A stretch of DNA of 64,000 bases, taken from Rhodospirillaceae bacterium (GTDB lineage Bacteria; Pseudomonadota; Alphaproteobacteria; Rhodospirillales; Rhodospirillaceae). The first letter of the stretch is position 1, and each line of letters starts with the position of its first letter. The stretch covers positions 84,085 to 148,084 of the forward strand of contig JABJAH010000061.1 in the NCBI GenBank assembly GCA_018666155.1. Reading direction: 5' to 3'. The notes beneath the pieces are model-generated. The model was not told the origin of the DNA. It saw nothing but the letters and a program-made list of their open reading frames with translations, and ran no database searches. Positions 16,957 through 25,387 of the stretch are shown here, piece by piece. Position numbers and translations under genes: made by a program.

Positions 16957-17769
16957 TTAATGCCCGGAGACGCCGCCGACCGCTTTTAGATACTTCCGCA
17001 CGCGCTCGGCATTGGCACCGACATCACCGAAGCCAACTCGTGATTTAGATCGGATATCCAGTTCATAGGCCATCGGCTGTGATTCAATACGAATGACAAC
17101 ATCGTCAATAAATCCGAACCACGCGGTTTTGTCGTAGGCTTCAATGCGGCCCAATTGTGGATTGGCCGAGACCAGTGTCCAGTTCATATCTTCGACGCCT
17201 TGAAGCGCTTTCTCGAATACGGCTTCGTAGTTGGTGCCTTCGAAACGCAGCGCCTGTATGTCGGGATAACTGTCCTTCTGTGTTTGCACGACGTTGACCT
17301 CGCGGCCGAAACCTTTGACCAACGGAACATACTCGGGTGGGTTGGCGGCATTGGTCGCCACGCGCAGCGGAACGATATCAACAAAGGCGGGTGGGTTATC
17401 AAAGTCTGTTGTGATCTCGTGGATCGGCGGCGCGTTCCGGCTCATTTGGCTGTAGGGCACCAGGAACACGGCTCCGGCAATAATGATCCCGAGCAACCCG
17501 TTGGCGGCATTGCTCAGGACGTCGCCTTTAAAGGCAATGACCCCAAACACAAACCCAACCACACAAAGTACGGCGCCAGCACCCATCGCATAGATCGCGT
17601 AGCGCAACACGCCGAAAGCGGGGAACAACCCGACGACGTCGGCTTGATACAGTGGCCCAGACAAGGCGGCAACCAGGGCGCCTAAACCCACGATGGTCAA
17701 ACCGATCGAACAGACCTTCGCTGCGTATTTCTCAGTAAAGCTTGGTCCCGATGCGGATGCTTCGGCCAT
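16957..17769 (-). CDS. Membrane-anchored DUF1499 protein
   Basis: 270 aa. Three hydrophobic helices occupy roughly residues 18-125, followed by a soluble DUF1499 domain (about 145-268), recognised by YPDIQALRFEG, the MNWTLVSANPQLGRIEAYDKT stretch and the end RSKSRVGFGDVGANAERVRKYL. The function of DUF1499 is not established. GGAGAG upstream of the ATG supports the start. It stands alone between a remnant and the coxMS-like operon; the 146 bases upstream (17770-17915) hold no gene. Confidence 0.85.
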   Translation of the reverse strand: MAEASASGPSFTEKYAAKVCSIGLTIVGLGALVAALSGPLYQADVVGLFPAFGVLRYAIYAMGAGAVLCVVGFVFGVIAFKGDVLSNAANGLLGIIIAGAVFLVPYSQMSRNAPPIHEITTDFDNPPAFVDIVPLRVATNAANPPEYVPLVKGFGREVNVVQTQKDSYPDIQALRFEGTNYEAVFEKALQGVEDMNWTLVSANPQLGRIEAYDKTAWFGFIDDVVIRIESQPMAYELDIRSKSRVGFGDVGANAERVRKYLKAVGGVSGH

Positions 17770-17915
17770 GATGATCTCTCCATATGTGTTGTGTGCGAAC
17801 GCCCACGGCGCTCGAATTCTTGGGGACGATCATAGCGCTCGTGCCTGGTCGAACCAAGTCGCTTCAAATTAGCGAAAAACCCTAGAATTCTGCCTTAAAT
17901 GGCCGGTCCGAGGAC

Positions 17916-18710
17916 CTAGGCGCAGTCTGCGACTGCGCGTTTGGCCATGACCCCAATCAAGTGCGCGCGGTACTCGGCCGTCGCATGAAGGTCACCGTTG
18001 AGGTTGTCTGCCGGGACAGTATTGTCGGCAATGGCCTCGGGTGTGAAGGACGCCGTCAAAGCTAGCTCCATCTCCGGTACGCGAAACACGGTCGGTCCGG
18101 CGCCGGTAATGGCGACGCGAATGCCGTCTTTGGTCTTGGCCACGAAGGCGCCGACAACGGCATAGCGTGATGCGGGGTTGGGAAATTTTTGGTAGGCGGC
18201 TGATTCCGGAATTGGGAAAGACACCTTGGTGACCAGTTCTCCTTCATCCAAAGCGGTCTCGAACATGCCGGTGAAAAACTCATCGGCAGAGACGGTCTTT
18301 GTTGTCGTGTGGACGGTCGCGCCCAATCCGACCAAAGCGCCGGGGTAATCGGCAGCGGGATCGTTATTGGCGATAGAGCCACCAATGGTGCCGCGGTTGC
18401 GCACTTGAGGGTCGCCGATCAAAGACGCGAGGTGGGCCAGGGCTGGAATCGCTTTTTTCACTTCTGCAGAGGCCGCCACATCCGCATGACAGGTCATCGC
18501 ACCGATGGTCACAGTGTCGCCGTCAACGGTGATACCGCCGAGGTCGGCGATGCTGCCCAAGTCGATCACATCCGATGGACTCGCAAGTCGTTGCTTGAGG
18601 GTGGGAATTAACGTCATGCCGCCGGCCATATAGGTCCCGTCATCGGCTGAGTCGAAGGCTTGCTTTGCGTCATCCAATGACGCGGCTTTTTTATATTCAA
18701 ACGCGTACAT
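17916..18710 (-). CDS. Xanthine dehydrogenase-type FAD-binding (medium) subunit
   Basis: 264 aa. The FAD-binding motifs of the CoxM/CutM family are present: AGGMTLIPTLKQRL near residues 30-43 and TIGGSIANNDPAADYPGAL near residues 108-126, followed by the CO-dehydrogenase flavoprotein C-terminal domain. In molybdenum hydroxylases this subunit passes electrons from the 2Fe-2S centres to FAD. It overlaps the 2Fe-2S subunit gene (TGATG) and has a strong ribosome site within it. The molybdenum-binding large subunit is not found next to it or anywhere in this window, so the complete enzyme must draw on a gene elsewhere. Confidence 0.93.
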   Translation of the reverse strand: MYAFEYKKAASLDDAKQAFDSADDGTYMAGGMTLIPTLKQRLASPSDVIDLGSIADLGGITVDGDTVTIGAMTCHADVAASAEVKKAIPALAHLASLIGDPQVRNRGTIGGSIANNDPAADYPGALVGLGATVHTTTKTVSADEFFTGMFETALDEGELVTKVSFPIPESAAYQKFPNPASRYAVVGAFVAKTKDGIRVAITGAGPTVFRVPEMELALTASFTPEAIADNTVPADNLNGDLHATAEYRAHLIGVMAKRAVADCA

Positions 18711-19189
18711 CAGGCGCCTCCCTGCATGGCTTTAGCGCCTGCCGCGATGGCTTTCACAATGCCATGGTAGCCGGTGCAGCGGCACAGGTTACCTTCGAGT
18801 TCTTCGCGAATGGTTTGTTCGTCTAGCTCTTCACCCTTGTGACGATCAACCATGGCCAGCGCTGACATGATCATGCCCGGAGTGCAGAAGCCGCACTGTA
18901 GACCGTGGTTGTCACGAAACGCTTCCTGCATCGGGTGCAGTGGTCCGTCTGCCGGGGCAACGCCTTCAATGGTCTGGATGTCTTGGCCGTCGGCTTGCGC
19001 TGCGAGAAGGGTGCAGGCTTTGACGGATTTGCCATTCATATGAATGGTGCAAGCGCCGCACTGGCTGGTGTCACAGCCGACGTGGGTGCCGGTCAGCCCA
19101 AGCTGATAGCGAATAAACTCCACCAGCAGGGTGCGGGACTCAACCTCGCCGCTTTCCTGTTTACCGTTAATCTTGACCGATATTTGCAT
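18710..19189 (-). CDS. Xanthine dehydrogenase-type 2Fe-2S (small) subunit
   Basis: 159 aa from the ATG at 19189 (an ATG at 19204 is also possible). The plant-type 2Fe-2S centre has cysteines 39, 44, 47 and 59 ([10 protein letters not shown]...C); the second, all-helical centre has cysteines 99, 102, 136 and 138 (QCGFCTPG and NLCRCTGY). All eight ligands are intact. It is the electron-relay subunit of a molybdenum hydroxylase. The gene runs straight into the FAD subunit and follows the CoxG-like gene by 37 bases, giving a coxG-S-M order without coxL. Confidence 0.95.
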   Translation of the reverse strand: MQISVKINGKQESGEVESRTLLVEFIRYQLGLTGTHVGCDTSQCGACTIHMNGKSVKACTLLAAQADGQDIQTIEGVAPADGPLHPMQEAFRDNHGLQCGFCTPGMIMSALAMVDRHKGEELDEQTIREELEGNLCRCTGYHGIVKAIAAGAKAMQGGA

Positions 19190-19226
19190 CGTACCTGCGT
19201 CCATTTTTTAGCGTTGGATGGTTTGG

Positions 19227-19880
19227 TTATCCGAAGATAGTCCAAATTACAGCGAACGCGAAGATACCTAAAATCATCGCCAGCCAAATCTCAAAAGAAA
19301 TCGGCCGAAAGCTGTTCAGAGCATCGGGTTTCTGGGTCGCCTGGGCAACGGTTTCTGTAACTGGAGTGGGTGCTACTGGCTCCGTAAAAATCCCAGGTTC
19401 ATTTTCGCCGTCTGTGGCTGCAGCCGTTGGTGGCGCGCCAAGGGCGGACGCTTCTTCGCTGAATTTCGAGAAAAACTGATCGGCCATTTTCTTGGCTGTC
19501 GAATCGATCAATCGGCTGCCAATCTGGGCCAGCTTGCCGCCGACATTGGCCGAGACTTCGTAGCTCAGAGTCGTGCCAGCACCGTTCTCTGCCAGGCTGA
19601 CTTTGGCGCCGCCTTTGGCGAATCCAGCCGCCCCGCCTTTGCCCTCGCCCGAGATCGTGTAGCCGTTGGGCGGGTTAATATCCGATAGGGTAACGGCGCC
19701 GGTGAATTTGGCCTTCACCGGCCCGACCTTGGCTGACACCGTTGCTTCAAGTTCGGTCTCGGAATGCTTGGTGATGGATTCGCAGCCCGGGATGCAGATC
19801 TTCAAAACATCAATGTCATTGAGGGCCGCCCACACGGCTTCACGCGGTGCCGCTATGTCGTATGACCCATTCATGTCCAT
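19227..19880 (-). CDS. CoxG-like SRPBCC protein with C-terminal membrane anchor
   Basis: 217 aa from the ATG at 19880; the open frame continues to 20060 but the family begins at MNGSYDIAAPREAVWAALND. The CoxG/SRPBCC fold covers about residues 3-150, with the conserved IPGCESI segment near residue 30. A proline- and threonine-rich linker and one C-terminal membrane helix (about 195-215) follow. In carboxydotrophs CoxG anchors CO dehydrogenase to the membrane, so here it probably docks the molybdenum hydroxylase whose small and medium subunits follow. It is the first gene of that operon. Confidence 0.9.
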   Translation of the reverse strand: MDMNGSYDIAAPREAVWAALNDIDVLKICIPGCESITKHSETELEATVSAKVGPVKAKFTGAVTLSDINPPNGYTISGEGKGGAAGFAKGGAKVSLAENGAGTTLSYEVSANVGGKLAQIGSRLIDSTAKKMADQFFSKFSEEASALGAPPTAAATDGENEPGIFTEPVAPTPVTETVAQATQKPDALNSFRPISFEIWLAMILGIFAFAVIWTIFG

Positions 19881-20010
19881 GCTAGATGTCTCCCGCGAGC
19901 GAACGTGGGCACGGTTTGCCCCGCCGGGAATGAAAATGCAACCAGGCTGGCCACGGTAATCCTCGCGTGTATACGGGGCAGGCGGATATGGCTGCGCTAT
20001 CCGTGCCGCC

Positions 20011-21786
20011 CTATCCGTGACGGTGGGCGACACCTGCGCCGGACGGCAACCGGATGTCATCCACCAAATCCTGCACGGCGGCCGGCGGCGGTGCGGTCAT
20101 CCGAGCCACAACACCCGCGACGGCGAAGTTCAACAATGCGCCAATAAACCCGATCCCTTCCGGGGATATACCAAACAGCCAATGGGCTGCAGTATTGCTC
20201 TCTGGGCTAATAAACTTGAAGTACACAATGTAGCCAAAGGTAAACACCAGCCCCGAAACCATTCCAGCGATGGCACCCTCTTTGTTCATGCGTTTTGAGA
20301 ACACACCGAGCAGGATCGCAGGGAACAGGGATGCCGCCGCTAATCCAAAGGCAAAGGCCACCACCTGGGCGACGAAAGCGGGTGGGTAGATGCCAAACAG
20401 ACCCGCAAGCGCCAAGGCAACGGCAATGGCAATGCGGGCGTAAAGCAACTCCTGCCGTTCGCTTAGGTTTGGCGAGAAGGTTTTCTTGAGAAGGTCATGG
20501 GAGACCGCGGCCGAAATCACCAGAAGCAATCCAGCAGCAGTCGACAACGCGGCGGCCAAGCCCCCCGCGGCAACCAGAGCGATGACCCAATTTGGCAGCG
20601 CGGCAATTTCTGGATTGGCCAGCACAATAATGTCGCGATCGACATAAACTTCGTTAGCGGTTTCGGTGGTCGCATTGGTCATCAAGCGTTCACCGGACTC
20701 GCCACGATCATCGCTAAAGCTTGGCGCACCGGCAAAGGGTGTTCCGGCCCGGTACTGCAATCGGCCGTCGCCGTTTTTATCTTGCCAGGCCACCAACCCA
20801 ATATCTTCCCAGTTACGAAACCAGGCAGGTGTCTCGGCGTAGCTTTTCTCATTGACGGATTCGACGAAATTGATGCGGGCAAAGACCGCGACGGCAGGCG
20901 CTGTCGTGTACAAAATGGCGATGAACACCAAGGCCCACCCCGCAGAGCGTCGCGCGTCGGAAACCTTGGGTACTGTGAAGAAGCGGACGATGACATGGGG
21001 CAGACCAGCAGTGCCGATCATCAAGGCGGCGGTGATCGCGAACACATCGATGGTCGACTTAGCCCCCGCCGTATAAGCCCCGAACCCAAGATCCAATAGG
21101 ATTCCGTCTAAGGTTTCTAAAACCGCTCGACCTGATCCGTCGGCCATGGTGCCGCCGAAGCCGAGCTGGGGAATCGGAGACCCCGATACTAGAATCGATA
21201 TGAAAATAGCAGGCACCATGTAGGCAAAGATCAGCACGCAGTATTGCGCGGCCTGGGTGTAGGTGATGCCTTTCATGCCGCCGAGGGCCGCATAGATAAA
21301 GACGATGCCCATGCCGATGATCACACCCGTTGCAATGTCTACTTCCAGAAATCGCGAAAAGACGATGCCGACGCCGCGCATTTGTCCAGCGATGTAGGTG
21401 AAGGAAATGAAGATGAGACAGACAACAGCAACCACGCGGGCCGCTTTCGAATAATACCGCTCACCAATAAAGTCGGGCACGGTGAATTGGCCAAACTTGC
21501 GCAGGTAAGGGGCGAGTAAAAGAGCAAGTAGAACGTACCCGCCGGTCCAACCTAGCAAGTAGACCGCGCCATCGCGTCCCATGAACGCAATGATCCCGGC
21601 CATGGAAATGAAAGACGCCGCACTCATCCAGTCCGCCGCTGTCGCCATGCCATTGACCACGGGATGAACCCCACCGCCTGCAACGTAGAAGTCAGTGGTC
21701 GACCGCGCCCGTGCCCACACGGCAATGCCGATGTAGAGCGCGAAAGTGAGGCCAACAAAAATATAGGTGAGAGTTTGAACGCCCAT
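20011..21786 (-). CDS. Sodium:solute symporter (SSS family, large component)
   Basis: 591 aa with about 13 membrane segments. The DFYVAGGGVHPVVNGMATAADWMSAASF region near residue 30 and the TAGLPHVIVRFFTVPKVSDAR segment near residue 260 are typical of the acetate/propionate-like symporters that work with a DUF4212 small subunit. A charged extracytoplasmic insertion (roughly 335-400, with DKNGDGRLQYRAG resembling a calcium-binding loop) sits in the second half. The start overlaps the stop of the DUF4212 gene (TAATG), so translation is coupled. The transported substrate is likely a small carboxylate, by family analogy. Confidence 0.93.
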   Translation of the reverse strand: MGVQTLTYIFVGLTFALYIGIAVWARARSTTDFYVAGGGVHPVVNGMATAADWMSAASFISMAGIIAFMGRDGAVYLLGWTGGYVLLALLLAPYLRKFGQFTVPDFIGERYYSKAARVVAVVCLIFISFTYIAGQMRGVGIVFSRFLEVDIATGVIIGMGIVFIYAALGGMKGITYTQAAQYCVLIFAYMVPAIFISILVSGSPIPQLGFGGTMADGSGRAVLETLDGILLDLGFGAYTAGAKSTIDVFAITAALMIGTAGLPHVIVRFFTVPKVSDARRSAGWALVFIAILYTTAPAVAVFARINFVESVNEKSYAETPAWFRNWEDIGLVAWQDKNGDGRLQYRAGTPFAGAPSFSDDRGESGERLMTNATTETANEVYVDRDIIVLANPEIAALPNWVIALVAAGGLAAALSTAAGLLLVISAAVSHDLLKKTFSPNLSERQELLYARIAIAVALALAGLFGIYPPAFVAQVVAFAFGLAAASLFPAILLGVFSKRMNKEGAIAGMVSGLVFTFGYIVYFKFISPESNTAAHWLFGISPEGIGFIGALLNFAVAGVVARMTAPPPAAVQDLVDDIRLPSGAGVAHRHG

Positions 21787-22193
21787 TATGCGTCACCTCC
21801 CGTTACGGCCGGGGTTTCGTCGTCGTCGCTGACGCCATGGGCTTTGTCGATCCGGTTCATGCCGATCACGTAGACAAAGATCAAAACAACAAACACGTAA
21901 ATCGCACCCTGTTGGGCAAACCAAAACCCCAGGGGAAAGCCGAGGAACGAATACTGATCTAGAGCATCGGCGAAAAGGATGCCGGCGCCGAAGGAGACCG
22001 CAAACCAGACGACCAACAAAACCGCCAAGAAGCGCAGATTGGCTTGCCAATAGGCCGACATCCGGGTTTCTGAAACAACCTCGTTGTCATGGCTCGATTG
22101 TCCGACCGGATTGCCCTGATCGTCGTGGTGGTACACGGAGTTTGGCCCGCCAGTTTGCTCGTCGTTTTGGCCGTTGCTTTGGTCCCCGGTCAT
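21786..22193 (-). CDS. DUF4212 small subunit of sodium:solute symporter
   Basis: 135 aa. A charged, low-complexity N-terminus (about 45 residues rich in Q, N, D and G) precedes two membrane helices around residues 53-75 and 85-110, with YWQANLRFLAVLL and FPLGFWFAQQGAIYVF typical of DUF4212. These proteins are encoded directly before and work with an SSS-type symporter, exactly as here. The N-terminal extension is longer than I would expect for the family. Confidence 0.92.
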   Translation of the reverse strand: MTGDQSNGQNDEQTGGPNSVYHHDDQGNPVGQSSHDNEVVSETRMSAYWQANLRFLAVLLVVWFAVSFGAGILFADALDQYSFLGFPLGFWFAQQGAIYVFVVLIFVYVIGMNRIDKAHGVSDDDETPAVTGGDA

Positions 22194-22264
22194 GATCGCC
22201 CCTCGTTGTTCGTGTGCTTGCCCAATCTTCGCCCCATTCGCGCGCGATGGTAAGGTACCGCGCC

Positions 22265-23296
22265 ATGACTCAGCAACAGCCTCACTCCGACCTCTCTGCC
22301 GTACCAGGCGATATCCTGCCGGTCGATATTGCGTCGGACATTCTTGATCAGGCGATCAGTCGCTACGCCGACAGTCGGCGGGCCATGATCCCGGACTTTG
22401 TTGCGCGGACCTACGGCTGGAAAGGCGCTGCCGGCCTTCATCGCAAAGCCTTGGGGTGGGATCTGTTGCGAGCACCGGCCAATGTCGTTTTATCTGGGGC
22501 GACCGGTATGGCGCGCCTCGGCGGGCTGGCCGCGCGATCTCTCGGCGCGCGACGCATTGGTGACCGCCTCGGTCGCTTTCAGCTTCTACTTGAAACGGAT
22601 GTCGGCCGCGAAGTGGTGTGGCGGGTTCATTCTGATTTGTTGATGATCCCGTACCGACAAACGGGCCGCGCCAATTTGGCAGATGCTTTGTTTGAGGAAG
22701 TGCTGTCCGATCCCCGCGTCCGTGGTCACCTCGACAAGGTCATGGCTGCGATCGGTGAAGAAGCCGACAAGCGCGCCTTTCAGGATCGCCTTAATCGCGT
22801 TTTGTCCGAATACATCGGCGCCCGTGCTCCCGCGACCGACATCACTGCGGCTTTTATGACCGCGTCAATTGGATACGCCGCTTACAACAAAGCCACGCCT
22901 GGTCTGATGTCTCTCAGTTCGACGGTCGCGGTATCGGTTGCGCATACAGCCGCGGTTTCGGGGTTCTGGGCTGGGCCTGCGGCGGGCAGCGTGTACTACG
23001 CCCTGGCCGGTGCCCCGGCGGCATCATCATTACTAACAGCCGGAGTGTTCGCGGGCCTGACGGTACCGGCGGCGGCACTGACCGCTTTGGCGGGTCTGGT
23101 TTCTGATCCGATCCAGGCATCCACCGGCATGCATCATCGCCGCCTTCATCGCTTGATCGATACTTTCGAACACAATCTCAAATCTGATCATGAAGCACGC
23201 TTGCCCTTGCGTTCTCATTACGCGGCGCGCCTTGTCGATTTATGGGATTGGACAATGGTTGCCTACAACCTGACGAGCAAGACAGCGGTTCCTTAG
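22265..23296 (+). CDS. Conserved hypothetical, DUF6635/EcsC-like membrane-associated protein
   Basis: 343 aa from the ATG at 22265 (the frame is open from 22214). The GLHRKALGWDLLRAPANVVLSG segment near residue 60 resembles a family I recall as DUF6635, though the assignment is from memory. Two or three hydrophobic stretches in the second half (about 205-285) are rich in alanine and glycine and probably enter the membrane. No catalytic motif is seen. It is divergent from the symporter genes and convergent with dinB, 11 bases away. Function unknown. Confidence 0.7.
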   Translation: MTQQQPHSDLSAVPGDILPVDIASDILDQAISRYADSRRAMIPDFVARTYGWKGAAGLHRKALGWDLLRAPANVVLSGATGMARLGGLAARSLGARRIGDRLGRFQLLLETDVGREVVWRVHSDLLMIPYRQTGRANLADALFEEVLSDPRVRGHLDKVMAAIGEEADKRAFQDRLNRVLSEYIGARAPATDITAAFMTASIGYAAYNKATPGLMSLSSTVAVSVAHTAAVSGFWAGPAAGSVYYALAGAPAASSLLTAGVFAGLTVPAAALTALAGLVSDPIQASTGMHHRRLHRLIDTFEHNLKSDHEARLPLRSHYAARLVDLWDWTMVAYNLTSKTAVP

Positions 23297-23307
23297 CGGG
23301 TGTATCG

Positions 23308-24576
23308 TTAGTCACCGCGGCCTTTTCGGATCGCTGTTTTACCGAACTTCGCGCGCACCGCATCCATTGCTTGCTCTACCCCCTTCACCTGATCCAAATC
23401 CTCATTGAGGAGGTCGGGTAGGTCGGCGACCGCAGACTCTGTCAGCGTGCCAGCGCCAATACCAATCAAGCGAAAGGGTCCGCGTTTTAATTCCCGCCCA
23501 AGCATCGGCTTGGTGGTTCGATAGAGAACTTCAGCAAGTTGCGTCGGGGACTTTAAAGTGAGGGTCCGGGTGAGCGTGCGAAAGCGCGCGGTCTTGAGTT
23601 TTAAGGTCACGGCCCCACCCGCGAGCGCTTTGGCTTTTAATCGAGCAGAGACCTCTTCGCACAAGGGCCACAAACGTTTGTGCAATATTTCTACATCGTT
23701 GATATCGCGGTCAAAGGTTCGTTCCGCTGAAATGCTTTTGGCCGGGCGGCTGGTGGTGATGCGTCGTGAGTCTTCACCACGACTCAGGCGGGCCAAATGC
23801 CGCCCGGTGTCGCCGTATCGGCCCTCTAAATCTTGTGGTGCCAGTGCTTGAAGATCGCCGATGGAAAATAGGCCGTCGACTTTGAGCCGATTGGCCAGCG
23901 CGGGGCCGACGCCAGGAATGGCGCCAATCGATTGCTCGTGAAGGTACGCCACCGCATCGCTGCGTCCGATCACCGCAAAGCCATGGGGCTTATCCCGCTC
24001 CGACGCCATCTTGGCTAAGAATTTATTGTAGCTGAGTCCGATCGACACTGTGATGCCGACCTGCTGCTCAATATCACGGGCAATTGAAGCCAGTGTAACC
24101 GCTGGTGCATGGCGGTGAAGACGGACCGTGCCCGACAGATCTAGATAGGCTTCATCAACGGAGACAGGCTCAACCAACGGAGTCGCTGTTTCGAGAATGT
24201 CTCGAATATGGCGGCTGGCGATGCGGTATTTTTCCATGTTCGGTCGCATCACCACCGCATGGGGACAAAGTTTGAGCGCCTTGTACATCGGCATCGCGGA
24301 ACGCGGTCCGTAGGGCCGGGCAATGTAGCAGGCGGTTGCGACCACGCCCCGTTTGCCGCCACCGATCAACAGTGGCTTGTCACGTAGACTTGGGTCGTCC
24401 CGTTTTTCCACCGCCGCGTAAAAAGCATCACAATCGATATGAGCGATGGTCAGCTGACTCAGTTCTTCATGGGCGACACTACGATCTGATCCGCACTGCG
24501 GGCACACCTCACTTTGGGCCCGACTTACGAACAGGCAATCCCGGCACAAGTTGGTGTGTGAGTGCGATGAATCCAT
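23308..24576 (-). CDS. dinB: DNA polymerase IV with N-terminal zinc ribbon
   Basis: 422 aa. Residues 11-28 form a C-x2-C...C-x2-C zinc ribbon (C11, C14, C25, C28), an extension found in some alphaproteobacterial Pol IV proteins. The Y-family polymerase core follows: catalytic D48 in HIDCDAFYA and D141-E142 in SVDEAYLD, then the helix-hairpin-helix region (IPGVGPALANRL) and the little-finger domain. It performs error-prone translesion synthesis. I see no convincing alphaproteobacterial LexA box (GTTC-N7-GTTC) in the 90 bases upstream, so SOS control is not shown by the sequence. Confidence 0.95.
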   Translation of the reverse strand: MDSSHSHTNLCRDCLFVSRAQSEVCPQCGSDRSVAHEELSQLTIAHIDCDAFYAAVEKRDDPSLRDKPLLIGGGKRGVVATACYIARPYGPRSAMPMYKALKLCPHAVVMRPNMEKYRIASRHIRDILETATPLVEPVSVDEAYLDLSGTVRLHRHAPAVTLASIARDIEQQVGITVSIGLSYNKFLAKMASERDKPHGFAVIGRSDAVAYLHEQSIGAIPGVGPALANRLKVDGLFSIGDLQALAPQDLEGRYGDTGRHLARLSRGEDSRRITTSRPAKSISAERTFDRDINDVEILHKRLWPLCEEVSARLKAKALAGGAVTLKLKTARFRTLTRTLTLKSPTQLAEVLYRTTKPMLGRELKRGPFRLIGIGAGTLTESAVADLPDLLNEDLDQVKGVEQAMDAVRAKFGKTAIRKGRGD

Positions 24577-24682
24577 AGGTCAGGCTAGGCTTCTCAATGC
24601 GCGGTTGATGAGACCGGTCAAGGGTGTCTGGGTTTGGTCTTGACGGTTCCGGCGCGAAGCTCCAAACCCCTTGATCCATATC

Positions 24683-25387
24683 ATGATCAAGCCGCCACCG
24701 CCTCCCTCTGTGAGTCCCCTAACCCGAGAAAGCCTGTCGGCAGACGCGGTCCGCCAATCTATCCGGGATGCCAATCCACAGATTCCAGTGTGGAGTGACG
24801 ATCAGCTTGATGAGTCTCTAACCCACACGCTGAGCCTGAAGCCCAAAGACAAAGACCTTTGGGTATTTGGCTATGGCTCGCTGTTGTGGAATCCGATCAT
24901 CGATGTTGTTCAGCGGCGAGTTGGAACTGTTTATGGCTATCGCCGCCGCTTTTGTATGGTCGCCCCGACCGGGCGCGGTACGAGAGCGCAGCCAGGCCTT
25001 GTCTTGGCATTGGATGCTGGCGGATGTTGTCAGGGCGCGGCCCTGAGAGTGAACCCCAAACGCATCCGGGAAGAGTTGTCCTTGTTATGGCGCCGCGAAA
25101 TGGTCGTTGGGTCATACACGCCGAAATGGGTCAAGATGCATCACGCCAAAGGCTCTCACGCCGCTCTCGCCTTCGTTATGAATCGCCAGCATCGATCCTA
25201 TCGCGGTGCGCTGACACCAACACAGACCGCAAAAACCATTGCCCATGCAACAGGTGTTCTAGGCAGCAATGCCGATTATCTTTTCGATACCTTGACCCAT
25301 TTAAATGAATCGGGTTTGGGTGATAAACCGTTGGATGATTTAGCGATGCGCGTACGCCGCATACACAAAAGGACCAAACAAAAATGA
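24683..25387 (+). CDS. ChaC-like gamma-glutamylcyclotransferase
   Basis: 234 aa from the ATG at 24683 (a TTG start at 24671 is possible). The GGCT fold is shown by WVFGYGSLLWNP near residue 50 and the PRFCMVAPTGRG-like region, here YRRRFCMVAPTGRG. ChaC proteins cleave glutathione or gamma-glutamyl peptides to 5-oxoproline. A proline-rich N-terminus (about 45 residues) precedes the domain. The stop overlaps the ABC exporter start by four bases (ATGA), so both are in one operon and translationally coupled. Confidence 0.9.
   Translation: MIKPPPPPSVSPLTRESLSADAVRQSIRDANPQIPVWSDDQLDESLTHTLSLKPKDKDLWVFGYGSLLWNPIIDVVQRRVGTVYGYRRRFCMVAPTGRGTRAQPGLVLALDAGGCCQGAALRVNPKRIREELSLLWRREMVVGSYTPKWVKMHHAKGSHAALAFVMNRQHRSYRGALTPTQTAKTIAHATGVLGSNADYLFDTLTHLNESGLGDKPLDDLAMRVRRIHKRTKQK

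Noticed and set aside
17916..19880. Calling the unit a carbon monoxide dehydrogenase
   Set aside because: The large subunit with the CO-type active-site loop is absent, so the substrate class cannot be assigned.
20497..21099. A 200-residue rightward frame
   Set aside because: Antisense to the sodium:solute symporter, glycine- and arginine-rich with no family resemblance; a GC-driven shadow.
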